From Pseudobutyrivibrio sp. OR37 (GTDB lineage Bacteria > Bacillota > Clostridia > Lachnospirales > Lachnospiraceae), in assembly GCF_900113655.1 (NCBI RefSeq), contig NZ_FOQF01000001.1, forward strand, positions 124,001-188,000: a DNA stretch of 64,000 bases, written 5' to 3'. Below the pieces are notes generated by a model. The model did no database searches. It was not told where the DNA came from and saw only the letters and a list, made by a program, of their open reading frames with translations. The translations under genes and the position numbers were made by a program. Shown piece after piece: positions 8,225 to 17,039 of the stretch. Numbering within the stretch: the stretch's first letter is position 1; the number at the start of each line of letters is the position of its first letter.

Positions 8225-8365
8225 TTTCTTTCACTTATAAAAGCTAGGTGTGCTATGGTAAGTTACCACCTTTATAGTCCTCCACGTTCACCGCTTCACA
8301 CCACGGCTCGCGTCTCACAGGAGCGTCCTCTTTAACCTCGGGACCAAGGAAGAAGATATCTTCTT
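8225..8365. ncRNA. Candidate structured RNA in a gene-free gap (family unknown)
   Basis: The 8207-8556 gap is gene-free, but about 8225-8365 is markedly more GC-rich than its flanks and full of short inverted repeats. These are GGTAA-G-TTACC nested in an AGGTG-type stem at 8243-8275, TATAAA/TTTATA around that, GGAGCG-type and CCTCCACG elements in the middle, and a 16-base palindrome AAGAAGATATCTTCTT near 8350. No open frame runs through it. It does not match SRP RNA, tmRNA, RNase P, T-box or B12 consensus as far as I can see. Orientation is undetermined. Confidence 0.35.
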
Positions 8366-8556
8366 GACATTATATTACCACGATTCTCGCCACTATTCAA
8401 CGCATTTTACACTTTTTAAAATCGAAAAAAATTGCTAAAGAAAAGCTCTTCCACTTGTCTAAATTTTATTCATAAATATTCAGGTATAACCCCGGTATAA
8501 ATTAATTTTTCAACATGCCTTCTGATACTATTTTTAAGGGATTCTAGACATACTAT

Positions 8557-8598
8557 TCATATGCAACCGTGGCAAACGAATAAAACTTTTATCGGCAT
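8557..8598 (-). pseudogene. Truncated start of a second LMW protein-tyrosine phosphatase gene
   Basis: A 13-codon frame with a good ribosome binding site (GGAGG 5 bases before ATG) reads MPIKVLFVCHGCI and then stops. It corresponds to the phosphatase P-loop start (compare ILFVCHGSICRS in the gene at 3538-3990). No continuation is visible beyond the TGA. It is a 5' remnant left after deletion or recombination. Confidence 0.55.
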
Positions 8599-8643
8599 TT
8601 CTTACCTCCAAAACTGCATCAAATTGCTTCAGTTTACGCCGTT

Positions 8644-9783
8644 TTACGGCTGATACTCCTTAAAAGTAACAAATTCATTGCTTTCAAAAGTCGGTTTGTC
8701 TTTTACCTTCTTAAGATATGTATCAAAGAATTCCAGGTGAATACCACACATAGTATTGTGAGTAATATCAGGATCTGATTTCCCCACCTGGGATTTAAGC
8801 GGTATAGCATACTTCATATCAGAGAAGCCCAAGTGCTCCATATCTTTAAGCACTGCATGATATGCTACATTTTTATTCTTAATAAATGCAACAGTAACAG
8901 CTGTTTTATCCTTTTCACAATTCATCTGAAGAAACGGTGTTGTAATACTCTTTCCGTCATGGTTTCCGAATAATGCACCATCCATATTAATTCCGCAGGT
9001 AAAGGTTTCCGGTTCGTCTTCACAAAGAGCATAGGCAGTTGCGCCTCCAAAAGAATGTCCGCTAACACCTACTCCGTTTTCAAAGTCAATAATGCCTGAA
9101 TAATGTTCCTTAAGATATGTTAATGCCGCTTTCGTATCCATTTCCCATTCAGGTATCCTCTCAATCATATATCCATTATATTTTTTTTGAGTTGCATCAA
9201 ATCTTTCCCAAAGTTCTTCATTGGTTCCCTTGGCTTTCTGAAGTTGCAATAAAGCAATAGTGCCTGGAATCAATGGGGAATACGCTTTTGATATTATTCC
9301 CTTCGCCAGTTTATATACTGTTCCATCATCTAACTCAGTTATCATTCCTTCATACGGATGTCCTAAGGATGCCACGATATAGCCATGCGATGCAAGTTCA
9401 ATATAAAGATATGTATGTGCTTCAATAAACGAGCCGAATCCATGATTAAACAGAATAAGCGGAAAACGTTCACCCTCTATAAAAGGGGCATTTTCATAGC
9501 ATTCGTAACGATTAGTTCCGTCACTTTCCACCTTTTCATATTTAAGAGGAACAAAATAATTTTTCCTGATTGCGTCAATGGTTGCCTTACTCATATAACG
9601 CGCTTTAGGAAGTTCTTTCACAGACTCTTTATCAGCCGGATAGAAGACTTTTACCGGTATGGATCTCTTACTTCCAATAGCATTATACATTGTCTCTTCA
9701 CGATCATTTTTAATCGTAAAAGAAAAAGTCCCCACAGCATATTCGCCTGTCGGCACTGGCTTATTAATCTTTTTCTTACTCAT
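8644..9783 (-). CDS. Alpha/beta hydrolase, PAF-acetylhydrolase-like
   Basis: 379 residues from the ATG at 9783, chosen because GGAGG lies 9 bases upstream. The start overlaps the end of the upstream gene by 8 bases, so the two are translationally coupled. Visible elements: an oxyanion loop NHGFGSF (about residue 112), a nucleophile elbow GVSGHSFGG (Ser near 244), an acidic residue region NMDGALFG, and a C-terminal His in MEHLGFSD. The layout fits the PAF-acetylhydrolase isoform II/dienelactone-hydrolase-like group, intracellular esterases acting on short acyl esters. No signal peptide is seen. The natural substrate cannot be read from the sequence. Confidence 0.75.
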   Translation of the reverse strand: MSKKKINKPVPTGEYAVGTFSFTIKNDREETMYNAIGSKRSIPVKVFYPADKESVKELPKARYMSKATIDAIRKNYFVPLKYEKVESDGTNRYECYENAPFIEGERFPLILFNHGFGSFIEAHTYLYIELASHGYIVASLGHPYEGMITELDDGTVYKLAKGIISKAYSPLIPGTIALLQLQKAKGTNEELWERFDATQKKYNGYMIERIPEWEMDTKAALTYLKEHYSGIIDFENGVGVSGHSFGGATAYALCEDEPETFTCGINMDGALFGNHDGKSITTPFLQMNCEKDKTAVTVAFIKNKNVAYHAVLKDMEHLGFSDMKYAIPLKSQVGKSDPDITHNTMCGIHLEFFDTYLKKVKDKPTFESNEFVTFKEYQP

Positions 9784-10261
9784 CGACTTTTCCTCCGAAT
9801 AGTAAAATAATGGATTTGGCAAGTGTTCTAAATGCCTCTTTGGGCTTTACCCTTATCGCAAGGTTGCCTGTCTCATAATTCGCCTGCAGTATGCAAACCT
9901 TCTCAATACCGGAAAATGATACTGACAGGAAAGTGCCGATTTCTTCCGGAGTACACTTCATCCGATATCCCTGTTTTTGAGCTTTTTCCACCATTTTGGG
10001 AAGAATATAAAAAAGTATCCTCTCTGTTTTTCCGCTTCCGGAAGTTCCTGCCATAATTTTCGCCATTCTCTCAGGATTGTTCACTGCTAAAGATCCGAAA
10101 TCAAAATTGATTTTCTGAATATCCATCAGGTGTTCCTCCATTACTTCCCCCAGTATGTCACAGGTACGGTACGTAATTTCCTCGAAGGACAAATCTGCTT
10201 CATTCGAGATTTTTTCAACACGCTCATATGTGTCATATTCTTTTCTCATCATCGTCACCAT
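9776..10261 (-). CDS. TetR-like regulator lacking its DNA-binding domain (probable remnant)
   Basis: 161 residues, all helical, resembling the ligand/dimerisation part of a TetR-family regulator. No helix-turn-helix precedes it: the in-frame codons upstream of the ATG continue for 14 positions (RHRYHHHDILVDM) and then meet a stop. It overlaps the hydrolase gene by 8 bases, so it could have regulated that gene. It may be a 5'-truncated regulator next to the gutted MATE gene upstream. The TetR assignment is an impression from the helix pattern and neighbourhood; an unrelated small helical protein is possible. Confidence 0.4.
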   Translation of the reverse strand: MVTMMRKEYDTYERVEKISNEADLSFEEITYRTCDILGEVMEEHLMDIQKINFDFGSLAVNNPERMAKIMAGTSGSGKTERILFYILPKMVEKAQKQGYRMKCTPEEIGTFLSVSFSGIEKVCILQANYETGNLAIRVKPKEAFRTLAKSIILLFGGKVDE

Positions 10262-10373
10262 ATCGACAAGTATATCATGATGATGATAGCGGTGCCTGAC
10301 TGATCAGTTCAAGTACCACAACACATCCCCGTGTCCAGTATCTTGAAAACTCCGTTTTTTCAAGCTTTCTTAC

Positions 10374-10551
10374 TTAACCTTCCCAGCTTTGCGTTTTTTT
10401 ATAGTATACGTATCGCATCCACGCAGTCAAGCCACTGATGGCCCAGACAATACCTACCGACCACCAGATTGTACACCTGTTGAAATAAATTGCCTATCAA
10501 CATTGGCACAGAAAACATTAATATGAGAGAAATTGGATTGCCCTCTGTCAT
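10374..10551 (-). pseudogene. MATE efflux transporter reduced by a large internal deletion
   Basis: The frame from the ATG at 10551 reads MTEGNPISLILMFSVPMLIG then NLFQQVYNLV, the unmistakable N-terminus of a MATE transporter. After 30 codons a +1 frame change leads straight into a MATE C-terminus (WSVGIVWAISGLTAW, ending YYKKTQSWEG at the stop 10374-10376). About 400 codons of the usual 440-460 are missing. The join lies at GTGGTCGGT, where a short direct repeat could have mediated the deletion. It cannot be functional. Confidence 0.75.
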
Positions 10552-10570
10552 ATTTAAAACTGCTGATTTG

Positions 10571-12106
10571 TTATTTTGTAAATGTTGAAATAAAGTTCCA
10601 AGCCACCTCACAGGTATGCTCTCTACATTCATGGATTTGATTGTCAACACTTCCAAAGGCTGTACGACAAACTCCATCTTCACTATCATAATAATTAACT
10701 GTTAGAACGCCTCCTGTAGATGGGTCTTTAAACTCTTCTACTCTGTCACCAGGTATGCCGTAGATTTTGTCCTCCCAGTTGTCCTTATCTGAAAAGTCCA
10801 CATCAAAATTGATTTTAAGCTTATTTACAGAGGCTGCATATTTGATTCGCTCCAATGATTCATCAGCCTGGAATGGAAGCTCTGGCAATGGTGATTTTAC
10901 GCCACCAGCATAAAAGATAGGAACTGATACAGATGTATTCATACCAGGGTCCCCAAGTGATTTACCAAATGGATTATTCTTTACTGGAAACAGCGCACTT
11001 TGAGGTGCTACTGCAGCAAATACATCTGGATATTCCTGGAACATATCCCAGGTCTTGGCACTTCCCATTGAAAAGCCTGTTGCATAAATGCGCTTTTCGT
11101 CGATGTCATATCTCTTCTTAAGATTTTCAATCATTTCGATAGCTTTTGTAGGTGTAACATTTTGATGATTTTCAATAGCCACAAAAAGGAAGCCGTGCTT
11201 GTGGCATACCTCCCACCAGCCTGATACATAGGTCAAGAACAAAGCTGAATCTCCACCACCATGAAAGCCTATCACAAGAGGAGCTGGACCATTATCAAAG
11301 GTATCCTTGTTGTAGTATGCAAAATAGCCCTCTCCAGGCTCTGCCACCATTCCGATTTCCTCAAAATCTAGCTCGATTTCAACCTTGCCGCACCACATTT
11401 TATATTTCCATACAAAGCTCTTAAAATCTGCCTGATAATCTGATTTATCCTTAATCAAAAGATGCTCGCAAGCATCAAAGGCTTTGTTAATCTCGTCTGA
11501 ATTGCCTACGCTGATAATTGCAATATCCTTGCGCTCCACCTTAGGCTCAACCGAAAGGCCTTCCATGGAAACCAAAACTGGTGTAATCTCACCTGGTCCC
11601 CAAAGGTATTCTCCTTGGATAGTCTGAATAAGATTTCTCGCACAATAATCTGCTGATTTACCAAAGCTGTAAATATCTGCTCTATAAATAGCACCGCGAA
11701 TATAATATCCTCTAAACTGCTTGTTAGGGAAATCGTAGTACTCAACAATTCCATCCTCATATCTTGGATCGATTTTGGTATTTGCAATGAGCTCCTGATA
11801 GAGACTTACATCTGCCTTATCCCAGCCACCCTCGCAGGTAGGATATACAAATAAAACGCTAGAATCGAAGGATGCTGCAATAGCTGCCAATCCTGAAGCT
11901 TCAGCAAAGTCTATAGCCTCCTGCTCTGTTTTTCTTGTTTCCTCAAATACTAATAAAAGTGGCGCCTTAAAGCCATAGTTAAGTACAGTTCCGTCAATGT
12001 CTGTTTTTGGAACATAAGCCTTTAAATAAAAATGTTCATATTCATGCTCCCAAAACTTTCCACCATCTAAAAGCTTCTTAACTGTTGGTCTAATCATTAT
12101 TCCCAT
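10571..12106 (-). CDS. Alpha/beta hydrolase, esterase/polyhydroxybutyrate-depolymerase-like
   Basis: 511 residues. The N-terminal ~230 residues form a beta-rich domain of unknown role. The C-terminal half is an alpha/beta hydrolase with an oxyanion-type GFHGGGDS (about 278), the nucleophile elbow ATGFSMGS (Ser near 348) and a His-rich end (HECREHTCEV) that may hold the catalytic His. Length and order resemble the feruloyl/acetyl-esterase and PHB-depolymerase-like group. No signal peptide is present, so it would act inside the cell, perhaps on imported oligosaccharide esters; that role is inference. AGGGGGA precedes the ATG. It stands alone, followed by the MATE remnant. Confidence 0.75.
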   Translation of the reverse strand: MGIMIRPTVKKLLDGGKFWEHEYEHFYLKAYVPKTDIDGTVLNYGFKAPLLLVFEETRKTEQEAIDFAEASGLAAIAASFDSSVLFVYPTCEGGWDKADVSLYQELIANTKIDPRYEDGIVEYYDFPNKQFRGYYIRGAIYRADIYSFGKSADYCARNLIQTIQGEYLWGPGEITPVLVSMEGLSVEPKVERKDIAIISVGNSDEINKAFDACEHLLIKDKSDYQADFKSFVWKYKMWCGKVEIELDFEEIGMVAEPGEGYFAYYNKDTFDNGPAPLVIGFHGGGDSALFLTYVSGWWEVCHKHGFLFVAIENHQNVTPTKAIEMIENLKKRYDIDEKRIYATGFSMGSAKTWDMFQEYPDVFAAVAPQSALFPVKNNPFGKSLGDPGMNTSVSVPIFYAGGVKSPLPELPFQADESLERIKYAASVNKLKINFDVDFSDKDNWEDKIYGIPGDRVEEFKDPSTGGVLTVNYYDSEDGVCRTAFGSVDNQIHECREHTCEVAWNFISTFTK

Positions 12107-12193
12107 ATATAATTCCCCCTTTTAATGATATTAAATACTACTATTTCAGGAGGAATTTAAACACCTACTTTCTTTAGAAAAAACCTTGATGAA

Positions 12194-13441
12194 TTATGAC
12201 TTCTTATTTCTATTCATTTCCTGCTCTGCCTTATGGCGCCTATTGATACTTCTGCTTGTATCGATTGTACTGGCTCTTTGAACAGATGCATTACCAAATT
12301 TACCTCTGATGGAATCTAAGGCTCCATCAAGAGCCTTTCGCTTTTCCTTATTTTCATCGGTAAACAGACTGAGCTGCTCAAAGCCATCTCTATCTATATC
12401 ACTGATGGAAAGGCCGATTAATCTAAGTGGCTCTCCCCTCCAGCTTTCTCTCATAAGCCTTTTGGCTGTCTGATATATAACCTCTGTAACATCTGTGGCC
12501 TCGGAAAGCTTAACCTGATGAGACTTATTAACAAAATCAAGATTTCTATAGGTCACCCCTACGCATCTGCATCTAGCTCCATCTGCTCGCATTCTGGCTG
12601 CCACCACATCGGCCTGCGCCAAAAGCAATCTATTTATGGATTCCAAATCCTCCAAATCATCCTCTACTGTATTTTCCGCAGAATAGCCCTTTGCATCCTC
12701 TGGCTCGTCTATAACAGGTGAATCATCAATTCCATTAGCATATTCGTGGAAATGATTTGCCGCTCTTTCTCCAAGTACCATGGCAAGCTGCTCCACGGGA
12801 GTATGAGCAAGCTCACCAATAGTATTTATGTTAAGACTCTTTAGCCTGACAGTGGATGATTTTCCACAGGAAAACAAATCTGAAACTGGCAGTGGCCACA
12901 TCTTTTTAGGAATCTCCTCCATAAATAATGTGTGAACCTTATTAGGCTTTTCAAAATCAGAAGCCATTTTGGCGCAAAGCTTATTAGAGCCTATTCCAAC
13001 ATTTACAGTGAAGCCCAGCTCACTGAAAATCCTATCCTTTATTTCATGAGCTGTAGCAATAGGGTCAGGATAAATCAAATGCATCCCTGACATATCAAGG
13101 AAAACCTCATCTATGGAAAACGACTGCATGGAAGGTGTATACTCCTGACAAATAGCCTTGAAGGCCCTGGAGCATTTTACATACCAATCAAAATTAGAGC
13201 CTGCAATAACTAGATTAGGACATTTCCTAAGAGCTGCACTAACAGGCTCCCCCGTGACAATGCCATATTTTTTGGCAGAGATAGATTTGGCAGCTACTAT
13301 GCTCCTTCTAGAAGATGGATCACCACCAACAACAGATGGAATTTCACGCAAATCAGGGCCGCCGTTTTTTAGCATTTCAACAGCCGACCAAGATACAAAC
13401 GCACTATTAACATCTACATGAAAAATCAATCTCTCGCTCAT
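12194..13441 (-). CDS. dinB: DNA polymerase IV (Y-family translesion polymerase)
   Basis: 415 residues. Y-family motifs are intact: the first metal-binding Asp10 in HVDVNSAF, YGIVTGEP in the fingers, and the catalytic FSIDEVFLDMSG at about 110-121. A helix-hairpin-helix thumb and little finger follow. A beta-clamp binding motif QLSLF sits near residue 357, ahead of a basic tail. The enzyme copies past damaged bases without proofreading. It stands alone, with no neighbouring SOS gene. I see no clear LexA box upstream. Confidence 0.93.
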   Translation of the reverse strand: MSERLIFHVDVNSAFVSWSAVEMLKNGGPDLREIPSVVGGDPSSRRSIVAAKSISAKKYGIVTGEPVSAALRKCPNLVIAGSNFDWYVKCSRAFKAICQEYTPSMQSFSIDEVFLDMSGMHLIYPDPIATAHEIKDRIFSELGFTVNVGIGSNKLCAKMASDFEKPNKVHTLFMEEIPKKMWPLPVSDLFSCGKSSTVRLKSLNINTIGELAHTPVEQLAMVLGERAANHFHEYANGIDDSPVIDEPEDAKGYSAENTVEDDLEDLESINRLLLAQADVVAARMRADGARCRCVGVTYRNLDFVNKSHQVKLSEATDVTEVIYQTAKRLMRESWRGEPLRLIGLSISDIDRDGFEQLSLFTDENKEKRKALDGALDSIRGKFGNASVQRASTIDTSRSINRRHKAEQEMNRNKKS

Positions 13442-13566
13442 AACTTACCTCTGCATATATAATACAACATCTACTGGCAAATGCAAACAAATGTTTTGTA
13501 TCCTTTAACCTTGAGTCTATACTATTTGCGGTTGAAAAATCCTGAAAAAGCCGATATCATCTAGTC

Positions 13567-14466
13567 ATGAATTATACGAGCTTATCAGATTATCTCAAAA
13601 GTAAATATGGAACAAAGGTTTACAAGCTATCACTTTCATCAGGCTGCACCTGCCCTAACAGAGATGGTACTATTTCTTATGGTGGATGCATTTTTTGCTC
13701 TGAAGGTGGTTCCGGAGATTTTGCTGCAAAGGGAATGGATTTGGATAAACAGATTGCCTTTGCAAAAGAAAAGGTAGATGCAAAGATTTCCTCTAAAATC
13801 CCTGCAGGTGAACGCAAATACATTGCCTACTTCCAGTCCTTTACAAACACCTACGGTGATGAGGAATATCTCAAGGGATTATTTAAAAAGGTATTAGATT
13901 ATCCAGAAATCGTGGGACTTTCTATTGGTACAAGACCAGATTGCCTATCTGATGAAATGATAGCCTTCCTAAGTGAGCTGAACAAAAACAAAGAGGTTTG
14001 GGTGGAGCTAGGGCTTCAGACTATTCACGAAAATACAGCAAAGCTCATTAATCGAGGCTACGAATTGCCTGTTTTCGAGGATGCATACAAAAGGCTGACA
14101 GCTTTTGGGCTAAAGGTGGTAGTTCATGTGATTTTGGGACTTCCTGGTGAATCAGATGATGACATAGTTGAAACTGTAAAATATTTGGCAGGACTTACTC
14201 CTACTCTATTTGGAATTAAGCTCCAGCTGCTTCATGTGCTTAAGGGTACAAAGTTGGCTGATATGTTCGAAGAAAATCCATTTCGTATTTACGAATTGCA
14301 GGAGTACTGTGAAATTGTTGGACGCTGCCTAAAAGAAATTCCTGAAGAAACAATTATTCATCGTCTCACTGGTGATGGTCCAAAAAAGCTCCTTATTGCA
14401 CCCCTATGGAGTGGCAACAAAAAGCTCGTAATGAACACTATGCGAAGCTACATTGCTAAGCTGTAG
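13567..14466 (+). CDS. Radical SAM protein, YtqA-like (TIGR01212 type)
   Basis: 299 residues, typical of the family. The iron-sulfur cysteines lie in CTCPNRDGTISYGGCIFC: Cys29, Cys41 and Cys44, an Elp3-like spacing with the NRDG signature of the YhcC/YtqA group. Further marks are GLSIGTRPDCL and WVELGLQTIHE, both seen in Elp3-like radical SAM proteins. The enzyme binds a 4Fe-4S cluster and S-adenosylmethionine; its substrate is not established. It is transcribed divergently from dinB and converges with the cobalamin operon. Confidence 0.9.
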   Translation: MNYTSLSDYLKSKYGTKVYKLSLSSGCTCPNRDGTISYGGCIFCSEGGSGDFAAKGMDLDKQIAFAKEKVDAKISSKIPAGERKYIAYFQSFTNTYGDEEYLKGLFKKVLDYPEIVGLSIGTRPDCLSDEMIAFLSELNKNKEVWVELGLQTIHENTAKLINRGYELPVFEDAYKRLTAFGLKVVVHVILGLPGESDDDIVETVKYLAGLTPTLFGIKLQLLHVLKGTKLADMFEENPFRIYELQEYCEIVGRCLKEIPEETIIHRLTGDGPKKLLIAPLWSGNKKLVMNTMRSYIAKL

Positions 14467-14505
14467 CCATACAGATGCACTTAAAGCTACCACACCTAAG
14501 TGGCA

Positions 14506-15549
14506 TTAATCATTTAATATATTTTCAATGGCCGAAATCAAGCCACTATTCTCATTGTTTAGCTTGATTGCAACTCGATAATAGCCTTCCCCAAGCCCTA
14601 TATAATCGGAACAATCTCTTATTAAAATATTGTATTCAAGTAATCTTTGGGCAAGGTCCTTTTTTTCTGTTTTAAACAGAATATAATTGGCATCTGTAGG
14701 ATATACCTTAAGTCCTAGCAAAGCCAAGGCTTCTGTAAGATATTTTCTCTCGGCGTTAATAGTTCTTACAGAATCACTTATATAATCTGTATGCTTTAAG
14801 CATTCTGCACCAGCCATCTGAGCAAAAATAGATAGATTCCATTCTGGGAGATGGGCTTTGATGCTATCTGCAAGTATTTTCTTAGAACAGATTGCATAGC
14901 CTAATCTAACTCCAGGTATGGCAAAGGTTTTGGTGAAGGCTCTCAGCACTACAAGTGATTTGTATTTTCTAATATTGTAGGCTAACGAAAGCTCCTTTTC
15001 CCTACCCGTAAGAGTGATAAAGCACTCATCCAAAATCACTGTACAGCCCACACTCTCGCAGGCAAGAATGATTCTTTCCAGCAAATCCTTTTCAACCAAA
15101 AGTCCATTAGGGTTATTGGGATTGGTAAGAAAAAGCACCTTTGGCTTTTCTGATTTAATTGCATCGATTATATCATCGGTAAGTCTGAAGGAATCAGCCT
15201 CCTTAAGTTCATGATAAACTATATCGCACTTGCCACAGGCTCCTGTCAGACAATACTCGTAGCCTGAAAAACAAGGCGCAATTAGCATAGCCTTTTTTGG
15301 CATAATTGCATGGCATATAGCCATAATGATTTCTGAGGCACCGTTTCCATAAACCACCATGTCCTCTAGAACATCAAAAATCTTGGCTGTTTCCCCTATT
15401 AATCTCTCATGACTAATATCTGGATATCTGACGGCATGAAGAGCCGCCTCTGTAAGAACCCACTGAACCTCTGAAGGCACTCCCAGTGGGTTTGTATTGA
15501 CCGAAAAATCGAAATGAATACTATTTCTATAAATGTCACCGCCGTGCAT
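14506..15549 (-). CDS. cobD: Threonine-phosphate decarboxylase (CobD, PLP enzyme)
   Basis: 347 residues, fold type I PLP enzyme related to histidinol-phosphate aminotransferase. It starts with MHGGDIY, as CobD proteins do, and keeps NPNNPNG (about 143), DECF, and the Schiff-base Lys in FTKTFAIPG (about 206). It makes (R)-1-amino-2-propanol phosphate from L-threonine phosphate for the lower nucleotide loop of B12. It is the last gene of the cobalamin operon, one base after cbiB, which supports this role over histidine synthesis. Confidence 0.88.
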   Translation of the reverse strand: MHGGDIYRNSIHFDFSVNTNPLGVPSEVQWVLTEAALHAVRYPDISHERLIGETAKIFDVLEDMVVYGNGASEIIMAICHAIMPKKAMLIAPCFSGYEYCLTGACGKCDIVYHELKEADSFRLTDDIIDAIKSEKPKVLFLTNPNNPNGLLVEKDLLERIILACESVGCTVILDECFITLTGREKELSLAYNIRKYKSLVVLRAFTKTFAIPGVRLGYAICSKKILADSIKAHLPEWNLSIFAQMAGAECLKHTDYISDSVRTINAERKYLTEALALLGLKVYPTDANYILFKTEKKDLAQRLLEYNILIRDCSDYIGLGEGYYRVAIKLNNENSGLISAIENILND

Positions 15550-15550
15550 A

Positions 15551-16537
15551 TCAAAACCTTCCTTCTACTGCAAAAATCAAGATGCTACATATCAATGCAC
15601 ACAGGATGGAAGTAGAAATCATAAGCACATTTGCTCTTTTAATATCCTCTACCTCAACCTTTCTTAACATATCACCTATATAAGGCTTTTCCTTTAGCTT
15701 TCCAAAATAGCTTGCAGGACCTGCCAGCTGTACTGAAAGAGCTCCTGCGCAAACACTTTCTGTCTGAGCTGAATTAGGACTTGGATGATTAAATCTATCC
15801 CTCTTGAAAATATATATGGCATTTACGGTATTATAACTTTTTCCTAAAAAAAGTGTTGCAAATATCATGATATAAGCACTGATTCTGGCTGGAATAAAGT
15901 TTACAACATCATCCAGCTTTGCAGCCATTCGGCCAAAATCCAAGAATCTATCACTCTTGTAACCAATCATAGAATCCATGGTGTTAATAGCCTTGTAGCA
16001 AATCCCCAAAATAGGACCACCTATAGCCAGGTAAAGCATAGGTGCTATTATTCCATCTGAAGTGTTTTCCGCTACTGTCTCAACAGCAGCCTTGGTAACA
16101 CCTACTTCATCAAGGGAAGCTGTATCTCTTCCAACAATTCTTGCAACTGCATTTCTTCCCGCCTCAAGAGAGTCCTCTTTAAGTGCATAATACACCATCA
16201 TACTCTCTGTATAAAGACTTTTTGTAGCAAGACACTGATATGTAACAATTGTTTCACAGATAATTCCCAAAATACTGTTAATTTTGTATGCTGCAAGATA
16301 TATTATTCCCGTGCACAAGACTGATATCGCAATTACGATAACAACCAATATTCTTCCATTTCTTCTTTTTTTCTCAGGCGAATCCTTTTCATTAAGAAGC
16401 TTATCTGTAAAAACAGAAATCAGCTTTCCAATCCAAACTACTGGATGAAATCCTCCAAATGGATCACCTAATAAAAGATCTAGTACGTAGCCCATGATAA
16501 AGGCCATTAGATGATATTTCAAAAGTATATCCCTCAC
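15551..16537 (-). CDS. cbiB: Adenosylcobinamide-phosphate synthase, membrane protein
   Basis: 328 residues, polytopic. The CbiB hallmark LDLLLGDPFGGFHPVVWIGKLI is near the N-terminus, followed by four or more hydrophobic segments and HPSPNSAQTE at about 253. It joins aminopropanol phosphate, made by the CobD downstream, to adenosylcobyric acid. The listed start is a GTG that overlaps cobC by 74 bases. An ATG ten codons later (16507) is an alternative with poorer ribosome binding site spacing. Apart from the start, the call is secure. Confidence 0.9.
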   Translation of the reverse strand: MRDILLKYHLMAFIMGYVLDLLLGDPFGGFHPVVWIGKLISVFTDKLLNEKDSPEKKRRNGRILVVIVIAISVLCTGIIYLAAYKINSILGIICETIVTYQCLATKSLYTESMMVYYALKEDSLEAGRNAVARIVGRDTASLDEVGVTKAAVETVAENTSDGIIAPMLYLAIGGPILGICYKAINTMDSMIGYKSDRFLDFGRMAAKLDDVVNFIPARISAYIMIFATLFLGKSYNTVNAIYIFKRDRFNHPSPNSAQTESVCAGALSVQLAGPASYFGKLKEKPYIGDMLRKVEVEDIKRANVLMISTSILCALICSILIFAVEGRF

Positions 16538-17039
16538 CGTTTTCTACATGATATGAATAGTAATCCCCCTCAAAAAGACAGCTTAGAATTGCCATGATTG
16601 TCCCCCCATGGCAAACCACTGAAATGTCTTTATAATCACCGCACATTTTTATAAGCTTTTCAAAGCCTAGCATAGTACGTTTATTTGCCTCTTCCCTGCT
16701 TTCTCCACCAGGAAAAGGAGCCTCACCGCCAGATTCAATCCAGCTAATGTAATCCTTGTCCTCTGAAAGCTCTTTGTAATTCTTTCCCTCAAATCTACCA
16801 AAATCTGTCTCCCTCAGCTCGTCTATTATAACGGGCTGTTGGTCTGGGTAGATGATTTTGGCTGTCCTAATACATCTTCTAAGTGGACTTGAAAAAACTA
16901 TGTCGCAGGCTGGATATTTTCTTGAGGTGATTTCATTTTCCCCATCAAGAGTCATTTGCTCATCAGTAGTACCGATATAGCGCTTTTCAAAATTACCTGG
17001 AGTTTTTCCATGACGTATTAAAGTGATAGTCTTCTCCAT
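16464..17039 (-). CDS. cobC: Histidine phosphatase, alpha-ribazole phosphatase-like
   Basis: 191 residues of the phosphoglycerate-mutase-like superfamily: catalytic LIRHGKT (His10), SSPLRRC (second Arg), the acid ETDFGRFEG and the second catalytic His in VVCHGGT (about 142). In this setting it should remove phosphate from alpha-ribazole-5'-phosphate or from adenosylcobalamin-5'-phosphate. Its ATG overlaps the stop of the short CobU-like gene by one base (TAATG), and its 3' end overlaps cbiB. Substrate is inferred from the operon. Confidence 0.85.
   Translation of the reverse strand: MEKTITLIRHGKTPGNFEKRYIGTTDEQMTLDGENEITSRKYPACDIVFSSPLRRCIRTAKIIYPDQQPVIIDELRETDFGRFEGKNYKELSEDKDYISWIESGGEAPFPGGESREEANKRTMLGFEKLIKMCGDYKDISVVCHGGTIMAILSCLFEGDYYSYHVENGEGYTFEISSNGLYHGLRTRSFIR

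Noticed and set aside
14506-15549. Histidinol-phosphate aminotransferase (hisC)
   Set aside because: The HGGD start and the position at the end of the B12 operon right after cbiB favour threonine-phosphate decarboxylase; no his gene is nearby.
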